Assembly: GCF_012726265.1 (NCBI RefSeq)
Contig: NZ_JAASAG010000001.1
Span: 186,001 to 250,000 of the forward strand
Source: Streptomyces sp. HNM0575
Lineage (GTDB): Bacteria > Actinomycetota > Actinomycetes > Streptomycetales > Streptomycetaceae
Length of the DNA stretch: 64,000 nucleotides
Direction of reading: 5' to 3'
Each line of letters begins with the position of its first letter. Position 1 is the first letter of the stretch. The notes beneath the pieces were generated by a model, which was not told the DNA's origin, made no database searches, and worked only from the letters and a program-made list of their open reading frames with translations. A program made the position numbers and the translations under genes. Below are positions 27,898 to 37,500 of the stretch, one piece after another.

Positions 27898-28075
27898 TGC
27901 CGGGCGCGGTCCGCACGCGCGGCCCGGCGCTTCCGGTTTCCGTACGGGGGCTCCGCATCGCAAGGGCGCCGGGCGGGCACGCTTGCTGGCGGGCACGGTC
28001 CGGACGGACACGGTTCCGGCCCGGCGCGCTGGAGAGCGGGACTTGAGCGGAAGACGAGGATGAGGAGGCGTGCCG

Positions 28076-29233
28076 GTGCGACGTACGGTGTTCGACGAGG
28101 ATCACGAGGCGTTCCGTCAGACGATCCGGGACTTCATCCAGGCCGAGGCCGTGCCCCACTATCAGGGCTGGGCCGAACAGGGCTACGTCCCGCGGGAGTT
28201 CTACAAGAAGCTCGGCGAGCTGGGCGTCTTCGGCATCGAGGTCCCGGAGGAGTACGGCGGCGCCGGCGAGAAGAGCTTCAAGTTCAACGCGGTGATCACC
28301 GAGGAGTGCGCGCGGGCCGGCGTCAGCTTCGGCGGCTCCAGCGTCCACACGGCGCTGTGCCTCCCGTACATCCTCAAGTACGGCAACGACGAGCAGAAGC
28401 AGCGCTGGCTGCCCTCCTTCGTCTCCGGCGACATGATGACCGCCATCGCCATGACCGAGCCCGGCACCGGCTCCGATCTCGCGGGCATGAAGACCACGGC
28501 GCGGCTGTCCGAGGACGGCCAGCACTACGTGCTCAACGGTGCCAAGACCTTCATCACGGGCGGCGTTCAGGCCGACCGGGTGCTGGTGTGCTGCCGTACG
28601 TCGCCGCCCGACCCCGAGGACCGGCGCAGCGGGATATCCATCCTCGTCGTGGACGCCGAGAGCGAGGGCTACGCGGTCGGCAGGAAGCTCGACAAGCTGG
28701 GGCTGCGGGCCTCCGACACCGCCGAACTCTCCTTCACGGACGTCAAGGTGCCGGTCGAGGACATGCTCGGGGAGCCGGGCAAGGCGTTCACGTACCTCAC
28801 GCACAACCTGCCGCAGGAGCGGCTGGGCATCGCCATCGGCGCGTACGCCATGTCGGCCGCCGCCGTGCGGTTCGCGCAGGAGTACGTGCAGGAGCGGACC
28901 GTCTTCGGCCGTGAGGTCTCCTCGTTCCAGAACACCAAGTTCGTGCTGGCCGACTGCAAGTCGGACGTCGACGCGATGCAGGCCGTGTGCGACCGCGCGC
29001 TGGAGGCGCTGGACGGGGACGAGCTGTCCGCGGCCGACGCGGCGTCGGCGAAGCTGTTCACCACCGAGCTGGCGGCCCGCGTCATCGACAAGTGCCTTCA
29101 GCTGCACGGCGGTTACGGCTACATGCTGGAGTACCCGATCGCGAGCCTGTACGCGGACACCCGCGTCTCGCGCATCTACGGCGGCACGAGCGAGGTCATG
29201 CGCTCGATCGTGGCCAAGTCGATGGGGCTGTGA
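28076..29233 (+). CDS. Acyl-CoA dehydrogenase, LCAD/isovaleryl-like class
   Basis: A 385-residue FAD enzyme. GTG 28076 has GAGGAGG 7 bases upstream, better than GTG 28070. Motifs: AIAMTEPGTGSDLAGMKTTA, FITGGVQADRVLV, FGREVSSFQNTKF, and C-terminal LHGGYGYMLEYPIASLYAD and RIYGGTSEVMRSIV. The usual Glu of short/medium-chain enzymes is Gly here (YGGTSE), while LPQERLGIAIGA supplies the Glu used as base by long-chain and isovaleryl-CoA dehydrogenases. It is not in the operon at 20737 but lies on the far side of the TetR gene, with its own palindrome. Substrate uncertain: isovaleryl-CoA or longer acyl-CoA. Confidence 0.92.
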   Translation: MRRTVFDEDHEAFRQTIRDFIQAEAVPHYQGWAEQGYVPREFYKKLGELGVFGIEVPEEYGGAGEKSFKFNAVITEECARAGVSFGGSSVHTALCLPYILKYGNDEQKQRWLPSFVSGDMMTAIAMTEPGTGSDLAGMKTTARLSEDGQHYVLNGAKTFITGGVQADRVLVCCRTSPPDPEDRRSGISILVVDAESEGYAVGRKLDKLGLRASDTAELSFTDVKVPVEDMLGEPGKAFTYLTHNLPQERLGIAIGAYAMSAAAVRFAQEYVQERTVFGREVSSFQNTKFVLADCKSDVDAMQAVCDRALEALDGDELSAADAASAKLFTTELAARVIDKCLQLHGGYGYMLEYPIASLYADTRVSRIYGGTSEVMRSIVAKSMGL

Positions 29234-29402
29234 CCGTGCCTCCGGGGTCGGCGGCGCCGGCGTCCGCGCTCCCGGCGCCTGCCGTCTCCGGATCCGCGCT
29301 CCGGGCCGGTGGGATCCGGGCCGGTGTGATCCGGAACGCTTCGCTCCGGATTGTGATCTGCGCCGTAACCGCAGGCAGTTCACGGCGGGCACAATCGCGG
29401 CC

Positions 29403-30302
29403 ATGAGCCATGAACTGACGTCCCTGGTCCGCCTGCTCGATCTGGAGCGCGTCGAGCAGGACATCTACCGGGGCGACAGCCGCGAGGCCGTCGTCCCCCG
29501 CGTGTTCGGCGGGCAGGTCGCCGCGCAGGCGCTCGTCGCCGCGTGCCGCACCGTCCCCGAAGGGCGTCTTCCGCACTCCCTGCACGCCTATTTCCTGCGC
29601 CCCGGCGACCCGGGCGCGCCGATCGTCTACACCGTCGACCGCATCCGCGACGGACGCTCCTTCACCACCCGCCGGGTCGTGGCCGTCCAGCACGGGCAGC
29701 CGATCTTCCATCTGTCGGGTTCGTTCCAGACGTACGAGGAGGGGCTGGAGCACCAGGTGCCGATGCCGGAGGCGCCCGACCCCGGGACGCTTCCGACGGC
29801 CGAGGACATGATGCCGCGGTACGAGGAGCTGTTCCGCGGATCGGACGTGCCGCAGCGGCTGATGAAGGCGCGTGCCGCCGTCGATCTGCGGTACGTGCGC
29901 GAGCCTCCGTTCGCCAGTGCGGGGGAGCCGCGTGAGCCGCGCTCGCAGGTCTGGTTCCGTACGAACGGCAAGCTGGACGGCGAGCTCGACGACCCGATGC
30001 TGCACATCTGCCTCGCCACGTACGTCTCCGACATGACCCTCCTGGACTCGGTGCTGCTGGCGCACGGGCGCGGCGGCTGGGCGGTCGGCGACGTGGTCGG
30101 GGCGAGCCTGGACCACGCGATGTGGTTCCACCGGCCGTTCCGTGCCGACGAGTGGCTGCTCTACGACCAGGTCAGCCCGACCTCGCAGGGCGGGCGCGGC
30201 CTCGGGAGCGGCCGCATCTTCACGCGCGACGGGCGGCTGGCGGTGTCGGTGATCCAGGAGGGCGTGGTACGGGTGCCGCGAGACGAGAAGCGATCCGGCT
30301 GA
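29403..30302 (+). CDS. tesB: Acyl-CoA thioesterase II (TesB)
   Basis: A 299-residue double-hotdog thioesterase hydrolysing acyl-CoA to free acid and CoA. The first hotdog holds VFGGQVAAQALVAACRTVP and HSLHAYFLRPGDP. The second has SLDHAMWFHRPFRADEWLLYDQVSPTSQGGRGLGSGRIFTRDGRL and VIQEG; Asp of LDH, Ser/Thr of SPTSQ and Gln of QEG are the expected catalytic residues. Length matches the family. CACAAT at 29390-29395, 7 bases before the ATG, and the lack of a ribosome site suggest a leaderless mRNA. It follows the dehydrogenase by 169 bases and may relieve acyl-CoA build-up. Confidence 0.93.
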   Translation: MSHELTSLVRLLDLERVEQDIYRGDSREAVVPRVFGGQVAAQALVAACRTVPEGRLPHSLHAYFLRPGDPGAPIVYTVDRIRDGRSFTTRRVVAVQHGQPIFHLSGSFQTYEEGLEHQVPMPEAPDPGTLPTAEDMMPRYEELFRGSDVPQRLMKARAAVDLRYVREPPFASAGEPREPRSQVWFRTNGKLDGELDDPMLHICLATYVSDMTLLDSVLLAHGRGGWAVGDVVGASLDHAMWFHRPFRADEWLLYDQVSPTSQGGRGLGSGRIFTRDGRLAVSVIQEGVVRVPRDEKRSG

Positions 30303-30420
30303 TCCAGTGCCCCCCCCGGTGACGCCGGTGACGCCGGTGACCCCGAGGCCCCGAGGCCCCGAGCCCCGGGTGACCCCGGCGCCATCTGCCGCCGCGCCAC
30401 CGGGTGTTCCCTTCGCGGGC

Positions 30421-31230
30421 TCAGTCCGCGTACGGACCGTGCAGCCGCGTGAAGAGCGTCAGCCACTGCTGCGGGGTCACCAGCCCGACGGGCGCGGACG
30501 GGTCGGCGCCGGCGAGGTCGAAGGCCGCCCGGACGCGTGACGTCCGGTGCCGCCGCGAGAGCGTCGCCGCGAGCGAACCGCCGACGCCGGTGAAGCCGTT
30601 GGCGACGAACTCCCGGTAGGCGGGCAGCACTTGGGGCGGCAGCAGCGGCCGTTCGCGCCGGTCGATGCGCAGCACCGCCGAGTCGGTGCGCGGCACCGGC
30701 GTGAACGACCCGCGGCCCACCCGGCACAGCCGGCGCCACTCGAACTCGGGCCATGTGCGCACCGTCGTCAGGGGCCAGCGCCCTCCTCCTCGGCGCTGCG
30801 CACCGGCCCTGTATCCCCGGCCGCCGGTGCACTTGACGGCGTACTCGAACTGTGTGAGCAGCGTCGCCGACGTCAGCTGCGGCGCGGCGAGGCACCAGCG
30901 CACGATGGCGGTCGTGCGGGAGTAGGGGATGTTCCCGACGACGGCGAACGGCTCGCGCGGCGGGCGGGCCCGCAGGAAGTCGCCCTGCACCAGGCGGAGT
31001 CCGGGCCGGCCGCCGAGCCGCCGGCCGAGCCTCGCGGCGAGACGGGGGTCGATCTCGTACGCGATGACGCGGCGGCCCGCGGTGGCCAGATGGCGCGTCA
31101 ACACCCCTTCGCCCGCGCCGGGTTCGACGATCAGGGAGTCGGGGGCGAGCGCGGCGGCGCGGAGGATGCGCCGTACCGCTGCGGGGTCGTGGAGGAAGTT
31201 CTGGGAGAGCGTCTTGCGGCGGCGTGCCAC
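30421..31230 (-). CDS. erm: Erm-type 23S rRNA adenine N6-methyltransferase
   Basis: A 269-residue member of the Erm/KsgA family. Erm features are RKTLSQNFLHDPAAVRRIL, the AdoMet loop VEPGAGEGVLT, YEIDPRLA, QGDFLRA and the catalytic motif NIPYSRT (KsgA proteins normally have NLPYNI). GRWPLTTVRTWPEFEWRR is the conserved Erm middle part. An unusual 12-residue Arg/Gly insertion precedes it (GGRGYRAGAQRR). Dimethylation of A2058 would give macrolide, lincosamide and streptogramin B resistance. GTG 31230 has AGAGGA 7 bases upstream. No antibiotic cluster is visible next to it, so it is likely an intrinsic resistance gene. Specific Erm class not assigned. Confidence 0.88.
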   Translation of the reverse strand: MARRRKTLSQNFLHDPAAVRRILRAAALAPDSLIVEPGAGEGVLTRHLATAGRRVIAYEIDPRLAARLGRRLGGRPGLRLVQGDFLRARPPREPFAVVGNIPYSRTTAIVRWCLAAPQLTSATLLTQFEYAVKCTGGRGYRAGAQRRGGGRWPLTTVRTWPEFEWRRLCRVGRGSFTPVPRTDSAVLRIDRRERPLLPPQVLPAYREFVANGFTGVGGSLAATLSRRHRTSRVRAAFDLAGADPSAPVGLVTPQQWLTLFTRLHGPYAD

Positions 31231-31640
31231 GGCGAAGTCCTCTGGTGTGCGAGGACAGGCGCGGCGGTACGCGCGGCAGGCGTGAGCCCTGCGAAGGCGG
31301 TGCGCGCGTGCGGACACACGCGTGCGGACGCACGTGTGCGCGGTGGTCTGCCGGGCCTGTCCGGTCGATGGGGACAGCGGAGGCCCTGGGCACATGCCGG
31401 GACGCGAGGGGGAGGCGGGCCGGGGACTTGCGCAAGCCGCGGCTGAAGGCAGGCGATCCGGGCCGGGTCGTACGGGCCGGGTCGTACGGTCCGCTCGGGA
31501 CCGGAAGCCGGAAGCCGGAAGCCGGAAAGCCGCAGGCCGGAAGCCGATGACCGTGAGGGTCAACCGGAGGCCGGCGGCCCGGAGTTGTCAGCCGCAGGAA
31601 GACGGTCCGCTGCCGGACCGAAGCCGGAGGGGGCGCCTCG
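31231..31640 (-). other. Erm upstream region, no stop codon in frame; repeats
   Basis: This 410-base stretch separates erm from the next gene. The erm reading frame stays open upstream to about 31563 but has poor codon structure and no good ribosome site, so it is treated as non-coding. It contains tandem CCGGAAG repeats at 31500-31545 and two GGGCCGGGTCGTACG copies near 31465-31490. It may contain the erm promoter and a regulatory leader. Confidence 0.4.
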
Positions 31641-31769
31641 TCAGGCGTCCTGGCGGAGTGCCAGGGCCTGGCGCCGGGCGCGCGGGCGTACGACGAGCTG
31701 GGGCGACCAGCACGAGAGCCGCGCCTCGGCGCGCACACCGTTGATGATCGCCTGGAAGGCTGCGGACAT
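31641..31769 (-). CDS. Possible small leaderless basic peptide (42 residues)
   Basis: The ORF encodes a 42-residue basic peptide (start MSAAFQAIINGVRAEARLS, end RRQALALRQDA). The only support is TAGCGT ending 7 bases before the ATG, the pattern of a leaderless start, and good codon bias. No homologue is recalled. It could also be chance. Confidence 0.3.
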   Translation of the reverse strand: MSAAFQAIINGVRAEARLSCWSPQLVVRPRARRQALALRQDA

Positions 31770-31851
31770 GGTCACGACGCTAGGCGGACGGCCGGTGCGG
31801 GGCAATCGGTTTTCGCGCGGCCGGTCCCCGCTGCGGCCCCCGCCGCGTCGG

Positions 31852-32655
31852 TCACTCCGTATCGGGTCGTGCGCCCGCCAGAAGGTATGCGGTGAGCGGC
31901 TCGTAGAAGCGGGGATCGGTGACGTGGTCGTCGAGCGGAACGGCCACCGCGAGGGTGTCCTCGGCCTCGCCGAGGAAGAGGGCGGGATCGTTGCAGTCCG
32001 CGAAGCCCACGGTGGGGATGCCCTGTTGACCGGCGTACCCGGCCCAGCCGTGGTCGGCGACGACGAGGTCCGGCGGCTGCTCGCCGGCCCGCCGCAGCTG
32101 GTCCAGCACGGCCGCCATCGGAGCGGGGGAGTGGGTGTGCCACAGCGACGCGCCCCGCTCGAGCACCGCCACACCGCCGAACTGCACCACCACGCCGTCG
32201 TCCGTGTACGTGCCCAGCGGTACGCGCACGATCTCGCAGCCCGCCTCGTGCAGCGACTCCGCGAGCGCGCCGTGCATTTCGAGCAGCGCACCCGGGTGCC
32301 CGGTCGCGAAGAGCACGCGACTGCGCCCCTCTGCCGCCTTGCGCAGCTCCGCCGCGGCACGGTCCAGGGCGCCGGCGGTCATCTCGGGGTCGATGGTGTC
32401 CTGGCCGCTGCGGTGGTCCGGGTCGTCGACGACGCCGCAGCGCTCGGCCATCACCGCGAGCACGTCCTGCTCGTCCTCCCAGCGGTCGCCGAGTTCGAGG
32501 CCCAGCCAGTAGTGGCGGTCGCCGTTGGAGAGTTTGCGGTAGTGGGAGAGGTTGTTCTCACGGGGTGTGGCCACATCGCCTGCGATACGGGTGCGCACGA
32601 GATGCTCGGTCAGCTCGGATCTGGACGGTGCCGCGGCGGGCGCGAATATCGGCAT
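31852..32655 (-). CDS. Conserved actinobacterial protein, phosphatase-like annotation
   Basis: A 267-residue soluble protein highly conserved in Streptomyces and often called a phosphatase, without proven function. Characteristic stretches are RTRIAGDVATPRENNLSHYRKL, RHYWLGLELGDRWEDEQDVLAVM, VLFATGHPGALLEMH, ASLWHTHSPAPMAAVLDQL and DLVVADHGWAGYAGQ. The His/Asp-rich parts (GHPG, HTHS, DHGWAG) suggest a metal site. ATG 32655 removes an upstream low-complexity extension; GACAAT lies 6 bases before it, so the message may be leaderless. Divergent from agmatinase. Confidence 0.8.
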   Translation of the reverse strand: MPIFAPAAAPSRSELTEHLVRTRIAGDVATPRENNLSHYRKLSNGDRHYWLGLELGDRWEDEQDVLAVMAERCGVVDDPDHRSGQDTIDPEMTAGALDRAAAELRKAAEGRSRVLFATGHPGALLEMHGALAESLHEAGCEIVRVPLGTYTDDGVVVQFGGVAVLERGASLWHTHSPAPMAAVLDQLRRAGEQPPDLVVADHGWAGYAGQQGIPTVGFADCNDPALFLGEAEDTLAVAVPLDDHVTDPRFYEPLTAYLLAGARPDTE

Positions 32656-32843
32656 GCGGCCATTGTCACCCCTGGAAGGGCGGCCGGGCGGCGGCGTCCA
32701 GGATCCGGAGCGCACCCGCTCGTTCCCGCCGGGCTCCCCTCCCACCTGTACGCGTCACACCTGTACGCGGCGGACAAGTCGGGGGCCCGCGCTCCCGCTT
32801 ACGTCCAACGAAGGGCGGCTTCCCCGCCGTCTAATCTCGCGCC

Positions 32844-33956
32844 ATGAGCACAGCCGACCAGCAAGCCGACCAGCAAGCCGACCAGCAAGCCGACCCGCCC
32901 GGAGAGCCCGGAGAGCCCGGAGAGCCCGGAGAGCCCGGAGAGCCCGGAGAGCGTCAGCGGCCCGTCGGGCCGGTGGACAGCTCCCGCGTACCGCGTTACG
33001 CGGGGCCCGCCACCTTCGCGCGGCTGCCGCGCCTCGACGAGACCGGCGGCACCGCGGACGTCGCCGTCGTCGGCGTCCCCTTCGACACCGGTGTCTCCTA
33101 CCGTCCCGGCGCACGCTTCGGCGGCAACGCGATCCGCGAGGCGTCCCGGCTGCTGCGCCCGTACAACCCGGCACAGGAGGCCTCGCCCTTCGCCCTCGCG
33201 CAGGTCGCCGACGCCGGGGACATCCCGGCGAATCCGTTCGACATCGGCGAGGCCGTGGAGACCGTGCAGGAGGCGGCCGACGGACTGCTCGACGGCGGCG
33301 CCCGGCTGATGACGCTCGGCGGCGACCACACCATCGCGCTGCCGCTGCTGCGTTCCGTCGTACGCAAGCACGGCCCTGTCGCGCTGCTCCACTTCGACGC
33401 CCATCTGGACACCTGGGACACGTACTTCGGGGCGGCGTACACGCACGGCACCCCGTTCCGGCGGGCCTTCGAGGAGGGGCTGCTGGACACCTCGGCGGTC
33501 TCGCACGTCGGTACGCGCGGCCCGCTCTACGGCCGCAAGGACCTGGACGAGGACGAGCGGATGGGCTTCGGCATCGTCACCTCGGCCGACGTGATGCGCC
33601 GCGGCGTGGACGAGGTGACGGACCAGCTGCGGCAGCGCGTCGGCGACCGGCCCCTCTACGTCTCGGTGGACATCGACGTGCTGGACCCGGCGCACGCACC
33701 GGGCACGGGCACGCCCGAGGCGGGCGGCCTGACCTCACGCGAACTGCTGGAGATCATCCGCGGTCTCGCCGGCTGCCGTCTGGTCTCCGCGGACCTGGTG
33801 GAGGTCGCGCCCGCCTACGACCATGCGGAGATGACCTCGGTGGCGGCCTCGCACACGGCGTACGAACTGACGACGGTCATGGCCCGGCAGATCGCGGAGG
33901 GCCGGGAGGCGGACCAGGCTGCGGGCCGGGCTGCGGGCGGGCCGGCCGGGGAGTAG
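32844..33956 (+). CDS. speB: Agmatinase (ureohydrolase family)
   Basis: A 370-residue manganese enzyme hydrolysing agmatine to putrescine and urea, or a guanidino-acid relative. Metal-binding motifs are intact: [18 protein letters not shown] and [36 protein letters not shown] and the C-terminal [15 protein letters not shown] are typical of SpeB. The first 45 residues are repetitive: four QQAD-like units from 12-bp repeats (32854-32892) and six GEP units from 9-bp repeats (32898-32952), absent from family members. TAATCT at 32832-32837 is 6 bases before the ATG, indicating a leaderless mRNA. Substrate could be another guanidino compound. Confidence 0.92.
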   Translation: MSTADQQADQQADQQADPPGEPGEPGEPGEPGEPGERQRPVGPVDSSRVPRYAGPATFARLPRLDETGGTADVAVVGVPFDTGVSYRPGARFGGNAIREASRLLRPYNPAQEASPFALAQVADAGDIPANPFDIGEAVETVQEAADGLLDGGARLMTLGGDHTIALPLLRSVVRKHGPVALLHFDAHLDTWDTYFGAAYTHGTPFRRAFEEGLLDTSAVSHVGTRGPLYGRKDLDEDERMGFGIVTSADVMRRGVDEVTDQLRQRVGDRPLYVSVDIDVLDPAHAPGTGTPEAGGLTSRELLEIIRGLAGCRLVSADLVEVAPAYDHAEMTSVAASHTAYELTTVMARQIAEGREADQAAGRAAGGPAGE

Positions 33957-34036
33957 CGGGCGACGGGACCGGACCTGCGCACTACGGGCGGGCACGCTTG
34001 CTCGCGGCCACGGCTCGACAAGTGGTTCGAGAGACG

Positions 34037-34074
34037 CACACCGTACTGTTTCCAGCCGTATTGGAGACGGTGTG
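34037..34074. repeat. Inverted repeat downstream of agmatinase
   Basis: CACACCGT at 34037-34044 pairs with ACGGTGTG at 34067-34074, with an inner TCCA/TGGA pair. The same GCACACCGT word recurs at 34089-34097. It may be a weak terminator or a binding site. Confidence 0.4.
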
Positions 34075-34143
34075 TATGCGCTTGCTCGCACACCGTGGCT
34101 GTCAGGGCCACTTCGGGCCGGGAGAACCTGGCTGGTGGAAGCG

Positions 34144-34163
34144 GTGAGTGTGATCGCACTCAC
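34144..34163. promoter_or_regulatory. 20-bp palindrome, candidate operator
   Basis: GTGAGTG-TGATCG-CACTCAC has perfect 7-bp arms. It is followed by an AT-rich stretch (34170-34215) suited to a promoter, about 440 bases upstream of the ABC exporter gene. Confidence 0.45.
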
Positions 34164-34355
34164 ATTCGGTAAGCGGTAACTGTCCGGATGTGGTTTAACA
34201 CACAACGTTACTGAATCTGGTCGGTCGATGTGCATCTCGTGAAAGTTCACGACAGACTCCCCACTGCGGTCCCGCGGGATGGGGACGACACATGACGAGC
34301 GACAGCGCTGGCCCTGTGGGGGGTGCCACCTGTCAGCATTCCATGGACGTCCCCG

Positions 34356-34398
34356 CCGGGGCGGCCGGGAGAGCCCCCCGCTCTCCGGGCCGCCCCGG
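34356..34398 (+). terminator. Strong intrinsic terminator in the leader of the ABC exporter gene
   Basis: Arms 34356-34374 and 34380-34398 pair over 19 positions with one mismatch and a C5 loop, followed by TTCTTTCTTTC. It is a rare T-rich terminator for this GC-rich DNA and lies 200 bases before the exporter start. A 54-codon ORF starting at ATG 34292 runs through it. Within the 642-base gap 33957-34598 this may end a small RNA or attenuate exporter expression. Confidence 0.75.
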
Positions 34399-34598
34399 TT
34401 CTTTCTTTCAGCCGCGGGGAGCGCCCGGCCCCCGACTCGCTCCCGGTCCATGGACCTAGGACTGAAGTCCGGACTTCGACGGGAAATGTTGCGGTGGGAT
34501 GAAACGGCAGGTCCCGGGACGTTGGAGCCTTCGGCAGAAGCTCACGGACGCACCCCCGCGCACCCAGTGCGGCGGGGGACGGAAAGCGAGGGCACAGG

Positions 34599-37500
34599 GT
34601 GACGACGGGGACTGGCTCGGACACCGGCTCGGACACAGGCTCGGAGAGCACCGGCACCGCCGGTGCGGATCCGGAGGCCGCCGGCGAGCGGACGCGCGAT
34701 CAGGACGGGCGGGACCCGCGGCACGAGCGGCAGCCGCAGCAACGGAAGGCCTCGCCCGTACCGGACCCGGAAGCCCCCGTACCGGACCCGGACGCCCCGC
34801 CAGCCTCCTCCGCCGCCCGCCCTCCGCAGGGCTGGGCCCGGCGCCTCGCGGCGTACTGCTGGCGCTACAGGCGTTCCGTCGTGCTGTCCATCGGCGCCTC
34901 GCTGGCCGGCATGGGCGTCATGGCGCTCGTGCCGCTGCTGACCAAGGTGATCATCGATGACGTCGTCGTCGCCGATGAGGGCGGACTCGCCCTGTGGATC
35001 GGGCTGTTGCTGCTCGCCGCCGCGGCCGTCTACGTCCTCACCTACGCGCGCCGCTACTACGGCGGCCGGCTCGCCCTCGACGTGCAGCACGACCTGCGTA
35101 CGGAGATGTACCGCGCGATCATCCGCCTCGACGGGCGCAGCCAGGACGAGCTGTCGACGGGACAGGTCGTAGGGCGCGGGACGAGCGACCTCCAGCTGGT
35201 GCAGAGCCTGCTGTTCATGCTGCCGATGATGATCGGCAACGTGCTGCTGTTCGCGGTGGCGCTCGTCGTGATGATCGTGCTCTCCCCGTTGCTCACGGTC
35301 GTCTCGCTCGCCGTCTTCCCCGCGCTGTGGTGGATCGCCGACCGCAGCCGCACCCGGCTCTTCCCCGCCACCTGGTACGCGCAGCAGCAGGCCGGTGCCG
35401 TCGCATCCGTCGTGGAGGGCGCGGTGACGGGCGTGCGCGTGGTGAAGGGCTTCGGGCAGGAGGAGCAGGAGAAGCGGAAGCTGCGGGACATCGGCCGCGA
35501 GCTGTTCGCGGCCCGGCTGCGCACCGTGCGTCTCAACTCCCGCTATACGCCCGCCCTCCAGAGCGTTCCCTCGCTGGGCCAGGTCGGGATGCTGGCGCTG
35601 GGCGGCTGGATGGCGACGCAGGGAGAGATCACGCTCGGCACGTTCGTGGCGTTCTCCACGTATCTCGCCCAGCTCGTCGGGCCCGTACGGATGCTGGCGA
35701 TGATGCTCACCGTCGGGCAGCAGGCGCGGGCCGGTGTCGAGCGGGTCTACGAACTCATCGACACCGAGCCGCAGATGAGCGAGCGGCCCGATGCGCACGA
35801 ACTGCCCGCGGACGCCGAGGCGTCCGTGGAGTTCGACGACGTCGGCTTCGGATACGAGCGTCGGGACGAGCAGTCGGATGCGGGGCCGGACGCGGAACCC
35901 GACACGGAACCCGGCGCGGAACGGGCCACGGAACCGGAGACGGGGCCGGAAGGGCGGCGGGACGAGCAGCCGGGCGGCGCGGGCCGCGGCACCGTGCTCG
36001 ACGGCTTCCGGCTGCGGGTGGAGCCGGGCGAGACGGTCGCCGTCGTCGGCTCCAGCGGCAGCGGAAAGTCGACGCTGGCCATGCTGCTGCCGCGCTACTA
36101 CGACGTGACGAGCGGCGCCGTGAGGGTCGGCGGGTACGACGTGCGGGACCTGACGATCGGTTCGCTGCGCTCCGCGATCGGGCTCGTGCCGGAGAACAGC
36201 TTTCTCTTCTCCGACTCCGTCCGCGAGAACATCGCCTACGGCGCACCCTGCGCGACCGACGAGCAGATCCGCGCCGCTGCCCGCATCGCACAGGCCGACG
36301 GCTTCATCGCCGAGCTGCCCGACGGCTACGACACCGCCGTCGGAGAGCAGGGCCTGACCCTCTCCGGCGGTCAGCGCCAGCGCATCGCCCTCGCACGTGC
36401 CGTACTGACCGATCCGCGGCTGCTGTTGCTGGACGATGCGACGTCCGCCGTGGACGCGCACGTCGAGTACGAGATCCACGAGGCGCTGCGCAGCGTGATG
36501 GCGGGGCGTACGACGCTGCTCATCGCGCACCGGCAGTCCACGCTGGCCCTCGCCGACCGGATCGCCGTACTGGACCGCGGGCGGCTCGCCGACGTCGGCA
36601 CCCATGAGGAGCTGACGGAGCGCTGCGCGCTCTACCGCCGGCTGCTGACCGACCCGGACGAGCTGGGCGAGGTCGAGCGCGACCCCGCGGGGCGAGTGCA
36701 CGGCGGGGCGGCGGTCGCCGCCCGTACGGACACCGCCGCGGTGACGGCCGAGGTGACCGCCGAGGTGACGGCCGATGTCACGGCCGCGGTCACGACTGCG
36801 ACCCCGACCGCCCCCGTGTCCGCGCCCGAAAGCGGCGTCACGCCCGAGCTGTGGGTGCGCGAGAACGGCTCCTCGCCCGGCGGCGTCCCCTCGCCGGGCC
36901 GCAGCGACCTCGCCGGCGCCCAGGCCGGACGCGCGGGAGGCTTCGCCACCGAGCTGGGCTCGGGGGCACCTCCCAGGCCGGAGGCTCTGGGGGATTCCGG
37001 CAGTCCCGAACTCCTCGCCCGCGTGGCCGCGTTGCCGCCCGCCGATGACGTGCCCGGGGTCGACGAGGAGCGTGCCGAGCGCGCCGAGAAGTCGTACGGG
37101 CTGCGCCGGCTGCTGCACGGCTTCGGTGCGGTGCTCGCGCTGGCGCTGCTCTTCGCCGCGTTCGACGCGGCCTTCGGCCTGGCACTGCCGGTGCTGATCC
37201 GCGACGGCATCGACGACGGCGTGGAGAAGGGGGCGCTCGGCGCGGTCTGGACGGCGTCGGCGCTGGCCCTCGCAGTCGTGGTGTTCCAGTGGGCGGCGCA
37301 GTTCGGCGCGATGCGGCTGACGGGCCGCACGGGCGAACGGGTCCTGTACGCGCTGCGCGTGAAGATCTTCGCCCAGCTCCAGCGGCTCGGGCTCGACTAC
37401 TACGAGCGGCATCTCGCGGGCGCCGTGATGACGCGGATGACCACCGACGTGGACGCGCTGTCGACGTTCCTCCAGACGGGCCTCGTCACCGCCGTCGTCT

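Noticed and set aside
31231..31563. Erm translated from an upstream start or preceded by a macrolide-sensing leader peptide (an RLR motif occurs upstream)
   Set aside because: The RLR-containing stretch is in frame with erm without any stop codon, so it is not a separate leader peptide, and the extension lacks a good ribosome site; GTG 31230 has one.
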